Source of the DNA: Nymphaea colorata
Lineage: Eukaryota; Streptophyta; Magnoliopsida; Nymphaeales; Nymphaeaceae
DNA: 64,000 bases
Reading direction: 5' to 3'
NCBI RefSeq assembly: GCF_008831285.2
Contig: NC_045142.1
Coordinates: 1,555,001 to 1,619,000, forward strand
The notes under the pieces are model-generated. The model was not told the DNA's origin, did not search any database, and saw nothing but the letters and a program-made list of their open reading frames with translations. A program made the translations under genes and the position numbers. This document shows positions 13,540 through 27,019 of this stretch, in pieces (position 1 is the stretch's first letter; every line of letters begins with the position of its first letter).

Positions 13540-13800
13540 AGATTTAGTCATTTATTGCCGATGCAGCATCATCAAGATTCCCATCACCAAGGGCTTTCTG
13601 GAAGACCTCGATTTGCACCCCTTGAAATTTATGATTTCGAAATTTCAGAGAATACCCATTTGAGATTTCCTTGTATTTTATGCAAAGATCGTATATCTCA
13701 TGCAGAGAAAGATATTTTGTGTGGCACAGGTGAAGATTTTTTGGGCCCTTGAATTTGTGAATCTTGATGATGCTCCAACAGCAAACACTGACTGCAAAAT
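13540..13800 (-). ncRNA. MIR172: MIR172 precursor hairpin (mature miR172 on 3' arm)
   Basis: On the minus strand the 5' arm (13776-13756) reads GGAGCATCATCAAG..., the known form of miR172-5p. The 3' arm (13581-13561) reads GGAAUCUUGAUGAUGCUGCA plus U, identical to the miR172e-type mature sequence. The arms are separated by 174 nt. Pairing continues outward (gtttgctg against cggcaat) and inward (caagggc against gcccttg), as expected for a plant pri-miRNA. In plants miR172 represses APETALA2-like transcription factors and controls the juvenile-to-adult transition and flowering. Transcription must be leftward, because the mature strand is on the 3' arm only in that orientation. No protein is encoded; the open frame across the hairpin is incidental. 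The transcription start, introns and polyadenylation site are not visible. A solitary AP2 target site is excluded by the matched second arm. Confidence 0.95.
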
Positions 13801-14720
13801 TTTCCTTCACCATCATCGAGCAGGAAAAAGCGATGAGAGTAAGCATGTGGATAATGTGAGGAAAGAAACGATCTTGTGTTGCAGAGCAAGGATTTGGCAG
13901 AAGGAATGAGATAACGGTAGAGGATTGGAGTCAAAAGAAGGCAAACATGGTGCAACTATTTACAATAAAGATTAAAAGGAAAAACAAAACCATTCCAAAA
14001 AGAAGGAAAGATATGATGCAGCAAAAGGTGGGCAGAGAAATTCAATGGCATGCCCATAGAGAGAGAGAGGCACCCTCCCTGGAGCACTGAGCTAACCAAG
14101 ACAGGAGGAAAGGGATGATGCTCTTCTTGCTCACTCTTTCAAACAGGAGGTCTACTGGCCATAAATACAGGAAAGCATTCACATTGGAGGGAATGAAATG
14201 ACAGAAACACCCCTCCGGAAATAAAAGAATTGAGCACATTATTTCGCTGATACATAAAGCCGGAAAGAAGTTAAATAATTAGATACTTCTTTTTCAACAG
14301 TAATAATAACAGTTAAGAAAATCATGTTGCTTTGATGCGTGCATCTAGGTCACACGTCAAGGAGAGCAAAAGCTATATCAAAATTGTTGCGTCCTGAAAC
14401 CGTGTTTCTGTTCTCTCCTTCCTTCTCGTCTTATCCTGATTTGAGAGACTTACAGAATAAAGAGGTAAAATATCTGTGATGTCAATAAAAGAAATGCCAA
14501 GAAATGTTGCAGAAGAGGGAAAGCAATCGTATGAAGAGATAGCAAGAAATAGAAGTGTGATTGGTTGTGATGTGTCAGGAGGGTTGTACACACAACAGTT
14601 ATACATCGCCATCCATTGTTCCACAAACACCAACTTCTTTTAATCCTCTCTGCAAACCCTTCTCTCTCCCTCTCGTTCTCTCTGAACTCTTTCTTAATTA
14701 CTGACCAAATAAAGAACGCA

Positions 14721-14866
<146 letters not shown>

Positions 14867-15066
14867 CTAGAGAGCTACCAACATACGTAAATGCATGTGA
14901 AGATACACACGCACAGTTACCCTTTCTTTCAATCGTTCATTTGCAGTTTTTGAAGGGGATAGGATTTTGCTTTACGTACAAGGAACTGATGGGCGGTGAC
15001 CGCCATCTGCACTCCCTTTGACGCTCGCTTCTCTTGGGATACCAATTTTTGAATTCCCCCAACTGT

Positions 15067-15099
15067 CCTCTCTCTCTCTCTCTCTCTCTCTCGCTCGCT
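15067..15099. repeat. (CT)n microsatellite
   Basis: A run of CT dinucleotides, degenerating to gctcgctc at its right end. Confidence 0.9.
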
Positions 15100-18000
15100 C
15101 TCCAGAGATATCCTGTTCTTTTCTGCAATAAGGAACAAAGATCATGAAGTTCCTTTTCTCCCTTATGACTCTATACAGGCATATCTCATGAATGAGGCCT
15201 ACCCACCATGAGAGAAGCCATTAACGTAGAGAGAGAGAGAGAGGGGGTCCGCCCGACAACTTTAGTAAATAAACGCCCTTTATTGCGTGCTTCGCAAATC
15301 AAGCACTAATCCCCTCATGGCTTCAGCTTTTAAGAAAACTGCATCGAATTAATTCGAGACAGACAATATAAACATGCATTAATGACAAGACGCTGCTCGC
15401 AGATCCAAGAAAGCAGAATCCCACCACGGAAGACTGCCGGTTTTGATCTGAATTTTACACACACATTTGCTATACATTGTCTACATACAGATTGAATTTA
15501 GTTCATTAACAGATACGGTAGATGGTGGCTTTAGAATCTAAAGGGCCAGGGCTACACTCATTTCCTGACGTATTGTTGGGAAGAACATGTCACTAGGAAA
15601 TTATTGCTGCATCACTTTTTCTTTGTGGGCACCACTCAGATTTGATGCAACTTGCCCCATCAAATCTTCGGTGATTTAAGCAGCTGAAGATCTTAGTTTA
15701 AGTTCAACATGTTTTGTATAAGTGAAGACAAGAACTTTAATCTCGCTGCCTTCATTTCGTAGTCTACATCTTTTATTGCATTAATGAAATATATATAGGC
15801 ATCACCTAGTCCTGATGGGAAAGAAAATACATAAAAAGAAGAAGTGAACAAATGAAAAGAAACTCTTGCAAATGTATCATTGCTTGCTACACGTTAACAG
15901 TTATTCAAAAAGTAGGAAATATGAATCAAATCAGTAGAGTAACAATGAACCTCACGTTGGAACGCGGTTTCTGCTAAAATTCATACAATCAGGGCATTTA
16001 GGTCCAGCTGATGAAATCATTTTATATGAAAAAACAGCTTAAATGATGACAATGTACGTAGCAACTTTAGATTGTGCTGTACAATCTTACGAAATATGTA
16101 CCGTTCTGTAGCTGGGTCTCCACCAAAACCTCCCTTTTTCTTGTCAAATAAGTAAAGTATTTAATTGCTGCTGCATTTCACCACACACTTCATGATTAAA
16201 AAAAGAAAGAATTCATTTGGCAGCTTTGGTTCAGTAAGTCAGCTACCAAGACGGGGGGCGACTTCAGTGGATCACGGGGTATAGGGAATGTTGATTTGTT
16301 GTTTTTCCACGTCCCTGGTAAAATGTGCAGCGAACAGAAAAGGAAAGAATAATATGACCCAATTTATTATCTAATCCATGGTTTAGACGTACCATAAAAT
16401 CCATGAAATGACAAAGAAAGCAGAAGAAATGAAAACTACCCACTGTTAATCTGCAATTAGTTAGGCTTTGAAGGAGGACGCGTAATGAACAATGCAACAA
16501 TGTAGATTGTAGAGCTCCATGTTCTCAGCTCGTCTGAACCATTGATGCGCAGCCATGAATATAGTAGTAAGGTCCAAGATACACGGACACCAACTCCAGT
16601 CTGATGCCTCACGTGATCTCTCTCCCTGGTGTCATCACCACATAACAAAAGACAAAAGCCTCTCCAGCCTTGTGGAGCAACATGGTGTATGCTAATTTAA
16701 CTGCCGAATGCTGGATTATCCCAAGAAGTAAGATATTTTAGAATTTTGCCCATTACAATTACCAGGAGTTATAATTCTCTTTCTGGAATTACCATAATTA
16801 AGTAATGTAGTTAAAACAACTGGGATTATTGAAGATGATCCTGCTAAGCACAGGTTTTCTGTAATTGGGTGCATAAGTATTCTGCTTTTTGGTTGGTGCA
16901 CAGATCTGTCAAATAACTCTATTTTTCTTTCAGAATTTGTTTCTCTGCTATATCAAAACAATTGATCTCAAATAGAAATGATAAAATCTGAAATGTTAAT
17001 TCAAGTAAATCACAAACTAGATGTAAACCCACTTCACTGAACAAAAAACTTCAAAACTTTTTAATGATTCAAGTATGAAAACCAGAGGCAAAAAAAAAAA
17101 AAGGAGACAAAAAACAAAAGAAAGGAAGGAAGAAAGAAAACGAGCATTCAGGGAAACCTCAAGAAACTGAAAAAGAGCAAGAAATTGTGACACATCAAAT
17201 CATGCTTTTCCTTTTCCTGTGACCTTTCTCTTACCTCTCAAGGAAGTCACTCAGAAACCACTCAATATGGCAAGAGCTTTGGAAGAAGGGAGGGATGGAA
17301 CACAAAGCAGACTGCCATTGCCTCTTTGCCTGCAACATTGATGGCCATCTTCTCCCTCAATCCCCATCTTCTTCTATATGTAGAAACCCTGCTGTTGGTA
17401 CTTGGCTTACCATCTGTGGCAATCGAGATCTTTTGAGATCTCCGAACAGAGGAATGAGGGCAGTGGTTTTGCCGGTCAATGGCGTCTTGTTTGGTTAATG
17501 GCTTCCTGTTTGAATCAGGAAACGAAGTTACGAGGCGTTAGATTTCGTTTGTTCATTCCGGCTGTTAAATAGTAAATTCCACAACCAAAGAGGCTGCGCG
17601 GGAACTATACCCAGAAATGCTTCACAATCGTCCATCAAAAAGAAATCAAATAAAAAGGAATCTCGATTTGCACGATTATTCATCAATAAAAGGTGAAAAG
17701 TTCAATCCATTGGACAGGAGGCGAGGTGCATCTATTCCTGTACTGCATATTAATCCGTGAAAATACGTCAATAAAAGAATGAAGAAGAATAGTCTATAAC
17801 GCCAAAATACCCACCGACGGTACTCCCCCTCCCTCTCCCTCTCTTCTCTCCTTCTCTCTCAAATCTCTCACTGAGAGGCACACATACTATGCATGAACGC
17901 ATGCACATGCCAAAGATTCACGTAAAAGTTCTATAGATCTTTTAATTTGGTTGTGCATGGCTCTATTATATTGTTGTTCATATAAGTGTCTGTTCATTAA

Positions 18001-19164
18001 TTGGTAACAATATCGCAGGGAATTGTCTGTTTTTGTAGAAACAACAGTCATGCGTTTGAGATGGTGCTATGTACTCCATCACCATGTTCAATTTCAGGTC
18101 ATGCTATTTTAATAGCTGAGTCCTATTTGTTGTTGAAAAGCTGGGAAATACTTTTCCTTTTAGTGCGCACAGTGTACGTTTCTGCCGCAAGAGAACTGCA
18201 CAAAATTGTGAGGAACTGCACTGCACTCTAGAAATTAAATCTGAAAAATTTTCAGAAGTTTTTTATCCTAAACTTTCAAATAGTGCTCTCTTAATTTACC
18301 TTCCTTGAATCACTGGAAATTCAATGGCTTCACATTAATTTTCAAGATTTTTAGAAGCTATAGAGTATTTTTACAGAGCACATACAAGATTAGGTGATGA
18401 GAGGTCTATTTGTAGGTTTTGCGCTGTTAAAATCATACCTCCAAAGCTAGGATGTTTAGCAAAAGTAGAAAACACGTACTAATTTTCTTGGGCTGTAATT
18501 GGATATTGCAGCTCCAGGGAATATGGGCCTACTGTTCGTACCTTCATATGGGGATAATGGAAATGCTTTCTTTCTTGTGTTCTTTTCTCAACTTTCCATG
18601 ATAAGCAAATTCACAACCAATGCAGAGATATTTTCGAACATCCTGGCTGAAGAATATTGTCCATTATATTTTAATTCAACAACTAAAATGTTTGATCTGA
18701 GTTGTAGGAAACACAAGTATTTTTCTTAAATATGAACATTCAGAAGTGTTTCTCTCACAATCTTGCAGCTTTTCAGTTTGATCAGCCACAGTAGAATGGG
18801 TTTCTGTTATCTCCGTCAGTCTCCACTCCAGCTCAAGCCAAGTGTTGGAATGCCAAGACAAACGCCGTAGAATCTCTCTGTGTCACCAAAGTGCCTTAAT
18901 AATTCTCCGAATGTACCAAGGACAGCAAAGGGCAGCCATGGCCGTACTTGAAAATCTAAGCTTATGCATTCATATCTGGTCGAAGCTGTACATCAAATTA
19001 TGGGCGTGAGCTGTGAACCCCTGTTTCATTGCTGCATTGACTAAAAGATCCAAAGGTAAAGCTATTTTCTTTGCGTATTTTGGCAAAAGAATAACCAATT
19101 TTGACAGTGGGAGTTCGATCAAAGCACTCGAATAACTTGTTCGGTGTGTTTGTGAGTGCGTGCA

Positions 19165-19205
<41 letters not shown>
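19165..19205. repeat. (TG)n(TA)n microsatellite
   Basis: About eight TG units pass directly into about twelve TA units. Confidence 0.9.
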
Positions 19206-19306
19206 TCTGCAAGATACTGTTGTTTTTTGATGTATAAAACCGTAAGTTGACCATGGATTGGGTCCACTGCACTGCACTCTGAGAAATTGTAAAACCAAAA
19301 TAGTTT

Positions 19307-19574
19307 GGGGGCTGTTTGGAAGACGCCCTCATCTAACCCAGTTCTGTTAAAATTAGGTTTTATTTAAACCAAGCTTTTTAATGAGTTTTAGGAACTTTTT
19401 TTTTCTTTAGGTGACACATCTAAAATCTAGTTTTTGAATAACCCAAATGAGACCAGGTTTTTCACTCCCTTTCACAAAATCAATTTTTGTCAAAACTGGG
19501 TTTTCTTCAAACCCAGTTTTGATGGCACTCAGATACTCTAAAAATCTGGTTTTGATGTCTCACCCAAACACCCC
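19307..19574. mobile_element. MITE-like foldback element (about 270 bp)
   Basis: The left end ggggctgtttgg and the right end ccaaacacccc are inverted copies, and the interior also contains short inverted segments (aaaactgggttt and aaacccagtttt). Its size, AT-rich interior and GTTTGG-type ends fit hAT-derived miniature elements. No clear target-site duplication was found, so class and exact ends are tentative. Confidence 0.55.
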
Positions 19575-22500
19575 TTGAGATTACAATCATCCCCAAGTAA
19601 GATAGATTGCTTTTAAATTCTTTGGATATAATAAAAGTTTTTGTAATGTTTATTTGAAGGAAATCCTATTGGCTTAAAACCCTCAAAATCATACCCTTAT
19701 ACATTTAAGGTTCTACATTGCTTAGGTGCCTAGGAGGAACAGTATATCCTTCAACTCATTAGACTTGTTATCATTTGCAGCATGGAGGAGTAACAGATTG
19801 TAGCATGATAGCTGCCATGGAATTCAAATCTTGAACCTCTTGAGTGTGAACCATCTTGCTAGCCGGTTGAGTTACGCCCCAAAGAGTTTAACAAAGACCA
19901 GAGGACTACATCTCCTGGCCAGCATAATACTGATAAGAAGTCTGCATATCCCTTGTTTTTAAATTAAATAAAGAACTTATCAAAGAAATTGGGATAATTG
20001 ACAAGCAATTTTCATTCTTTATAGCTGTAAAAATTGGCCTCCAGTATGCTCTAATGTGATTGAAATATGGAAGATTAAAAACTGAAATTGTCATCAACCT
20101 TCATTGTTCACTACCTTGCCTGCATGCATGACACAAATTGTTTTAATGCATTTCTGTCATGGTTGTCTTGTGTTTGGCCACCAAACTTACGGTCTATTAG
20201 TCTAAGTCCGTTGGTTGTGAAACTCATGGTTGATGAGTGAGAGGTAACAACCTACTGCGCAGAAAAAAGACCCAAAAGCCCCTCCATTTTTTCTGCCATT
20301 GGGTCTTGAGGTGTGAGCATCTGCAATGGCAACAGTGCATCTTTCAGCTTAGGTAAAGTGCTCTACTTGAAATTAAAGTAAAGGCATGACACCCATGAGA
20401 ATCTAATTAGAAGGCAGCTTCTTGATAGGTCCTTAACTCGACCAGCTACACTATGCCACCGAAACTCTAAGTTGAAGGTGACCTAGAGTTTCATACTTTG
20501 GGTGTCTAACTTTGGCATGAGGCTGAGACCAAAATGATAAAGAATTTTTTCATTGGCAAGGAAGGTAGGGCACTTCCATGTTTTACCACAAAGCAATAAG
20601 TGCATGGTAAACTTGCGCCTCATATGCTCAATACCAAAATAAAAACAATATGTCGTTTATTTATTACATTCAAAAACTATACTTGAGTGGGGGAGACGAT
20701 TACTTGGTAAAATCCGTGGCTGGTACATTGTCCGACGGTTCACACATGCTTTGGTAAATTTGTGGAGAGAGTTGAAGCTAAGGATATGGAGCACCTTGGG
20801 ACATGAGAAAACTTTCAACCATGTCACAATTGCTTTTTGTTTTATTTTGTCTTGTATAGCACACGGTGCTTAGTACTTTTTGTTATAAGGTGGTTTCACT
20901 TGTCATCCAAAACCTTAATTTGTGATTATAATAAGCCAAATCATGCTCCGTTTAACGTTATGGTGTTCCTAAATCCCCTCATTTAAATTAATTAAGTTGG
21001 GGTTTAGGTACATCTTTTTCTAAATTATGATAAAATAAGTGCATTTCACATATAAACTTCTAACCCTTTCAACTTGAAATTGCTTTAAGCTGCCAATTAA
21101 TCAGGTGATTAATCCTCTTCTTAATTAGCATATCAAAAATATGTTCATTTGCCAAGGAGACAAACCTTATGATTTTCATAAAGCTTGTGAAAAGCTTGAC
21201 TAGACCTCTCCCGAAATGTTTAAAATATATAAGTTCCCTCCCTCAAACTTAGGACGCCATTTTCTTATTGTAGTAGCATGTACCATCCATATGGAATACA
21301 AAGTTGGTATAGATATATTCATTTATTCATGTCCTTGTTTGATGGTTTCTCCAGAATCTCTTATTGGTACACTCCCCTCACACACATGTTCACATGTAAA
21401 ACATAGCAAGTTTGGCAAGTTCTGTGTGCAATCACTTGTAAAGCTCACATGCTTTATTGTGAGTGCGCTTTTTGTGCAAAGCACTCACTTCAAAAAAAAA
21501 AGGGTTTGCTCATGATGTGATGTTGGCCGAGGCTACTCAGTCTTTTGTTTTGGTAAACATATTATATACAATGTAAGCAAGCTCATGGTTTATCAGCAAT
21601 TTTCTAGGGGCCGCCGCCCCCATATGTATGTTGGACATCTTACGGCGTTCAGAACTAAGTGAATGAAAACGAATGAACGAAGAAGCATGGGAGACGACTT
21701 TTATATATATATATATATATATCCTTCAGTTGTTAGGACTCTATTTTCCTATGAAAGTAGCATGTACCCTCCTTCCACATCAAGTTGGTATGTTTTATAT
21801 CTCTCACTTGTTCGGACTCCATTTTCCTATGAAAGTGGCATGTACCATCCTTGGAAATCAAGTTGGTATAGATACATTCATTCACTCATGCGCTTGTTTG
21901 ACAGCAAACTTTTCACTCTCTCTCCCTCTCTCTCTTTTATATATATATATATATATATATAATAAAGACCGTACGATTTGCGCTGTAGAAGATCAGAGCT
22001 GACGATTCTGTTGGATCTTGTGGGAATTATAGAGGTCTTTTGCGGTACCAACTCAAAAGTGAAGGCGTCCTTGATATGATTTGATGTAAAATTTTGTCCT
22101 CACTGTTGCAATATTCCGAGCATAGTGGGCGTCCACAGGCATCGTCATCATGCACACAGACTTGGCTACTGATTCAGGAACACGGGAATTTTTCTTTGGA
22201 GATTTCTGCTGCCATTTGTCTTGAACTGCAGAAACCGGAGATCGATCGCAGCACTGAATCTGTAGTGAACAAAGCTTTTACAAACGCTTCCTTTCATCAT
22301 TTTCTTTCTGTCCATCCGCGGATCGAGACCTCGGGAAAACGAAAAAAAAAAAAGGCAAAAAATCTTGCGAATCCGGATTCGGGTCTCTTATTGGGAACGG
22401 AGAAAGTCAATGCGTATCGGTTCATTCATGTAACGAACTAAAAAGCTAACTTTAAAATTTAAATTAATGTGCAAATCATTTTTTGCATATTTTCTAATAT

Positions 22501-25239
22501 GTCTTTGTTTCTTTTATTTAATTTCATTTCTTTTATATGCGAAAAATTATGTGAATGAGTAAGAGGTTAACATCCATTATCAACAAAGCTTAAAAAGGCT
22601 CATAACCTCTTTTTAGGGGCGGACACAAGTGGGGTGGGGTCTTCATAAAGATACGCTCTATAGAACCTAATCAAAAACCTTAAACTCATAGGTTGGGCTT
22701 TACATGAACTTAGGTCTAATTATAAGGGCAGCTCTAAGAGACTCGGATCACTGTCCTAATGTCAACTGAAAACTTGTTTAATTATATATTTAGCCAAGAA
22801 TCATGTGCATGGTAGAAGAGAGTCCCTTGTGCTGGTGAAGTTTGTAAACAAAAGCCTGGCCGACCCGTGGCCGGCCCTTCTCAAGGCCCTGTGTTACTCT
22901 TAGAACTTTAGTGCCGACAAAAAAGTTCCACCTAAGTGGGTGAAATTTTAAGCCCAGGTAAAATGTTTTGACTGTTGCTTTCCAACCCCCCTTGGTACAT
23001 CAAGATGTACATGGAATAAAAATACCTAAAATAAAAGTTCCAGGTCATTGTATAAGATGGCGTATATGAGACCTAAAACTCTTGTTCCACATGAGCCACT
23101 ATAATGACCGAGTATTTAAAACCATGCATTTAGATAACACTAATTGACCCATTTTTGGCTTGGTAAGAGAAAAGGTAAAACTTGATTGAATGTCAATCAG
23201 GCCCTCGAGCTTATAAGAAGAAATCACTGACGGCTTTCTACTGCCGTCAGTAAAACTATCACTGACGACTTTGAACAAGAAAGACCTTCAAAATAATTTG
23301 AAAATAAGAAAAGGAACCACGAATGGCACATGACGATCCTGTATCAGCCCATGAATCGGATTGGTTTCCCAATGATTGGAAATTTTTGTTAATCTTTCAA
23401 ATTTGGCATTGGACTTTTTTTTCCACCCCTCGAAACTTTAAAAATTTTAGATTAACCTATATAAATAATTTGAAAATTATATATTTGGGTCTTTATTAAA
23501 GTTTTGGAACTATAGTTCTAAGCGAGGATGATAAATGGTTATATTTTTTTGGTTTTAGATTTGGATCATTCGCATTGATGTCTTCTTCGGAGGCTAGAGT
23601 TTTTATTTCCACCTTAAGCTTCAAACTCTAAGGCTGAAATCCCACCTATTGTGAAGACCTTTTAGAAGGGGAACATGCTTTCTTATTTCTTGACCTGCTT
23701 GTATATAATTTTCTTTTTGTTTTGCAATGTACAAGTTGTACCCTTGCATTTACAGTGACATATCAACTTTTCATTTTATTGGCTCTCTCTCAAAATTAAT
23801 TTTCCATTTTATCGGAGTCTGCAATCTTCTTCACATGCCTTTTCAATGGATTAAAAAAATTAAAGAATAAAATAGAAAATAGAAAAGATTTCTTTTGTAA
23901 CGGGTAACCTTAATTAAAAAGTCTGTCTTTACCTCACCTCAAGGGCATGGCACCACCGAGTAGACAGGGGATTCGTATTTTTAGGTTCAAATTCCGTGAT
24001 CGCTGTCATGAAGTTTTTAGCTACATTGAAGGATGTGTGCACAGAAACAAGCTAGACCTGGATATGATTTTGAAGGATTTATGCTGAACTAAAACCAAAG
24101 AAAATATAAACCTTAAGGGTGGGGGTACAGGCCGCCGCCGGCCTACCAGCCTTAGAGTTCTACACCACCAAGCCAACTATAAAGTTTCTCAGCTCCAATG
24201 TAATTTCTTAAGTCCTCTAAAAATAAAATAAAAAAAAAAGTGATTAGGGTAGGGATACAAATGATCTATTTTAAAACGCTGATTATGGGATTGGGGGAAT
24301 TTTTTAATTAAGAAGAAGGATTTAAACTGACGTCTTGTGGCACGTCAATTGGAGGCGGGCGGAACTCGAGATGTAGGGAGGACTTCTTTGTGAAAAGAAA
24401 ATGAATGTTTTTGACCTCTGAATTTTTTTTTTTTTTTAAAAAAAGAGTTCTGATTAAGATAGTTGTACTTTTGTAAATTAAAAAATCCATAAAACAAATC
24501 GTCTATCAACGTCAGAATTTGCAGGCGTACACGCTTCTAAATGGCACAAGGGACACATCATAATTCGTAATAAGTTTTGGCATACCCCTCACTGGATCAA
24601 TTATGAGTTTCCTTTCTCCTTTCTTCATGGGCACGAGATGGCAAAGGGCCATCATGTTTACATCTTGTTTCAATCTTTTAGTGTTCCGTATCTCCTTCGG
24701 ATTGGGGGATTGGGTCTATTTGACAATTCAAAACTCTTGTATAGCTTATTTCATTAGACTGTATTAAGACTCAAAGTAACCTCAAACCGTCTTACTTTCA
24801 CATTGTGAGTAGATGCCTTTTATGTTGTTGTATTGAATAAACTACAACTTACTTGTTGTAGTTTTGTGGAGTGTGTCAAGATCTTTATGCATTTATTTGG
24901 TCTATGTTTTTCATTAAAGTCACAAACTTATCTACAATTTGGGACGTGATCCATGAACCAATTAGAATAAAAAACAAAAAGAAATGACGTATCATTTGGA
25001 GAATTTGGTTGTTTACATTTTGATTGGTCATTTAGAACGTCAGAAACGATATTATTTACAGAAATGAGATTGTCTCAATTCAACGCATGGCATCCTCCAT
25101 TTTATATGATGTCTGTTTAATTTCTCGCAACTTAGGGGGAAATGGTAATATCTTCAACTTCTTACAAGAATTAAAAATTGAGTTTTAGATGTAATCTTTT
25201 TTTCAAGTTCAACTTTTTATTGGATTTCTGTTAATGTTA

Positions 25240-25242
<3 letters not shown>

Positions 25243-25322
<80 letters not shown>
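25243..25322. repeat. (CT)n(TA)n(GA)n self-complementary microsatellite
   Basis: A CT tract, a TA tract and a GA tract follow one another. The CT and GA flanks are complementary, so the whole 80 bp can fold into a single hairpin. Confidence 0.95.
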
Positions 25323-25961
25323 GCAATGGACTGAAAGGCACACTGTGATTTTTTTTATATTCATTTTCCATACTATTGGAATAGAAGAGTAGGTTTCAAG
25401 CATGGGTAAGGTCATGTGTCATTCTTCCTAGTGTAAGTGTGATGAATAAACCTATGTCACTAGAGTGCGGATGCGGGTGCGGTTGCCGGTGCCGGTGCTG
25501 GAGCGATACATCCCAAAAAATTTATGTGTGGCGATGTGGTGAAAGTATTTTTTTATTATTATTATTATTATTATTAATTTATTATATATATAACAAAATA
25601 AACATGTATATATTATTATTACAATTTAGTTATTAATGTATATAACATATTTGAATAATTGTATTGCATAGGAAAATATCAAAACAATATATATATTATA
25701 TAAGAAATTTAGTAATATGACATACTAATTGGGCTCGGGTGTGAGTCGAAGCCGCACATATAAATTAAAAGAGCCTGGTGACATTGGAATAAACTATTTT
25801 CTTACACACACATACATATAACTTTTGAAATATGTAAACCAAGTAAATATAAGAATTATGTGTTGATAAAGTTGTCTGATCAACTTAATTGATGGTTTTT
25901 AACAACTCATAAATGTCAATTAATTTATGTACATATATTTTGTAAACCATATATACGTATG

Positions 25962-26010
25962 TGTGTGTGTGGAGAGACACACACACACACTCTCTCTCTC
26001 CACACACACA
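25962..26010. repeat. Palindromic GT/GA-CT/CA simple repeat
   Basis: A tgtgtgtgtggagaga stretch is followed by acacacac and then its inverse, tctctctccacacacaca, giving a perfect foldback of about 16 bp per arm. Confidence 0.85.
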
Positions 26011-26643
26011 AGCTTGTCTAAGACTTTTGGTATTTGTATAGAATATGACTTCTATGTATTGTGTAGAATATGATTTCTATGTATTAAGATTGGCAGTTGC
26101 TCACATAGACCCATATAAGTTACTTATTTATGTATTAGTGTTTTTCAACCATTTTACTATATATTTGTAGGGTCTAAGAGTTTTCACATGATCGATAGCA
26201 AATAGTGCAACATAACTGATTGTACAAAGCATATCATTTGTTAGATTCCTATAAATACTACTTATTTTTTTACCATAAAAGGTATGATCACAACACTCAA
26301 TTTCAAGGGTATACAGTGCTCTACAAAGGTCTTGAAGAAGCTAGAATCCTAAAACTCTCTCCCCTTCCCTGAAGTTTGCCAACTTTAAGTTGCTTCGCAT
26401 TTTACTTTTATTTTTTCGAAAATCATCTACTATGCTGACATAATATCTTTCAAACATTCGGTAGCGCACTTCAAAATGGTACGTTATTTGGGTTCGCTTG
26501 GCCCGACGGTTAACAATGAAATAAATTCTCATCAAGAGAAAACTTTATTAATTTCTCAGTTCTCACAGCCAGTGCAATGAATCACACAGATAAAACCAGT
26601 GACATATTCTCTTGTGTTCCACTGGCTTTGGCGAATCTCCCTA

Positions 26644-26894
26644 GCGATTCCTTCTTAGAAAGTTCTTGAACAAAGGAAGAACGACCACAAATGGGAAATT
26701 GTGACTCCTAATTGAACAGAAGAAGGGCGATTCCTTCTGCAGAAAGTTCTTGAACAGAGGAAGAACGACCACAAATGGGAAATTGTGACTCCTAATTGAA
26801 CAGAAGAAGGGCGATTCCTTCTGCAGAAAGTTCTTGAACAGAAGAAGAACGACCACAAATGGGAAACTGTAACTCGTAACTGAACAGAAGAAGA
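26644..26894. repeat. 84-bp tandem repeat (3 copies) downstream of the laccase
   Basis: Units start at 26644, 26727 and 26811 with gcgattccttct. The first is 1 bp shorter, and the third has diverged slightly toward its end. The unit length is a multiple of three, so a minus-strand frame stays open across all copies, but it has no start codon of its own linked to a gene and no recognisable domain. It begins about 125 bp past the laccase stop codon and could lie in its 3' untranslated region. Confidence 0.9.
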
Positions 26895-27019
26895 GCAGCA
26901 TCCGATCCAAAGCTGGCAGCAAACATCCGATGAAGTTATCATCTTCAGGAGGCAGAGGGGGAGTAATGCTAGATCGAACGAGAACAGAACTCCGTCCAAA
27001 ATTTCGTTTTCTTCAAGGG

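Larger units (their letters stand above)
9946..13540. other. Intergenic; possible downstream part of the MIR172 transcript
   Basis: No coding gene was recognised. It contains (TA)n arrays near 10131-10183 and 11254-11295, a 36-bp imperfect tandem duplication near 10397-10470, and a small perfect 7-bp hairpin at 10901-10926 (ctgccgg ... ccggcag). Since MIR172 is transcribed leftward, the pri-miRNA 3' part may extend into this stretch, but nothing in the sequence fixes its end. Confidence 0.4.

Noticed and set aside
13544-13846. 100-aa minus-strand open frame
   Set aside because: It runs straight through the MIR172 hairpin, including the mature microRNA; it is an accidental frame in a noncoding transcript.
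22094-22441. 115-aa plus-strand open frame
   Set aside because: It lacks an ATG at its start, contains a poly-Lys stretch from an A-run and has no recognisable domain.
26730-26760. miR396-like string in the 84-bp repeat (gaaagttcttgaacag)
   Set aside because: There are several mismatches to miR396 and no hairpin partner; the repeats are direct, not inverted.
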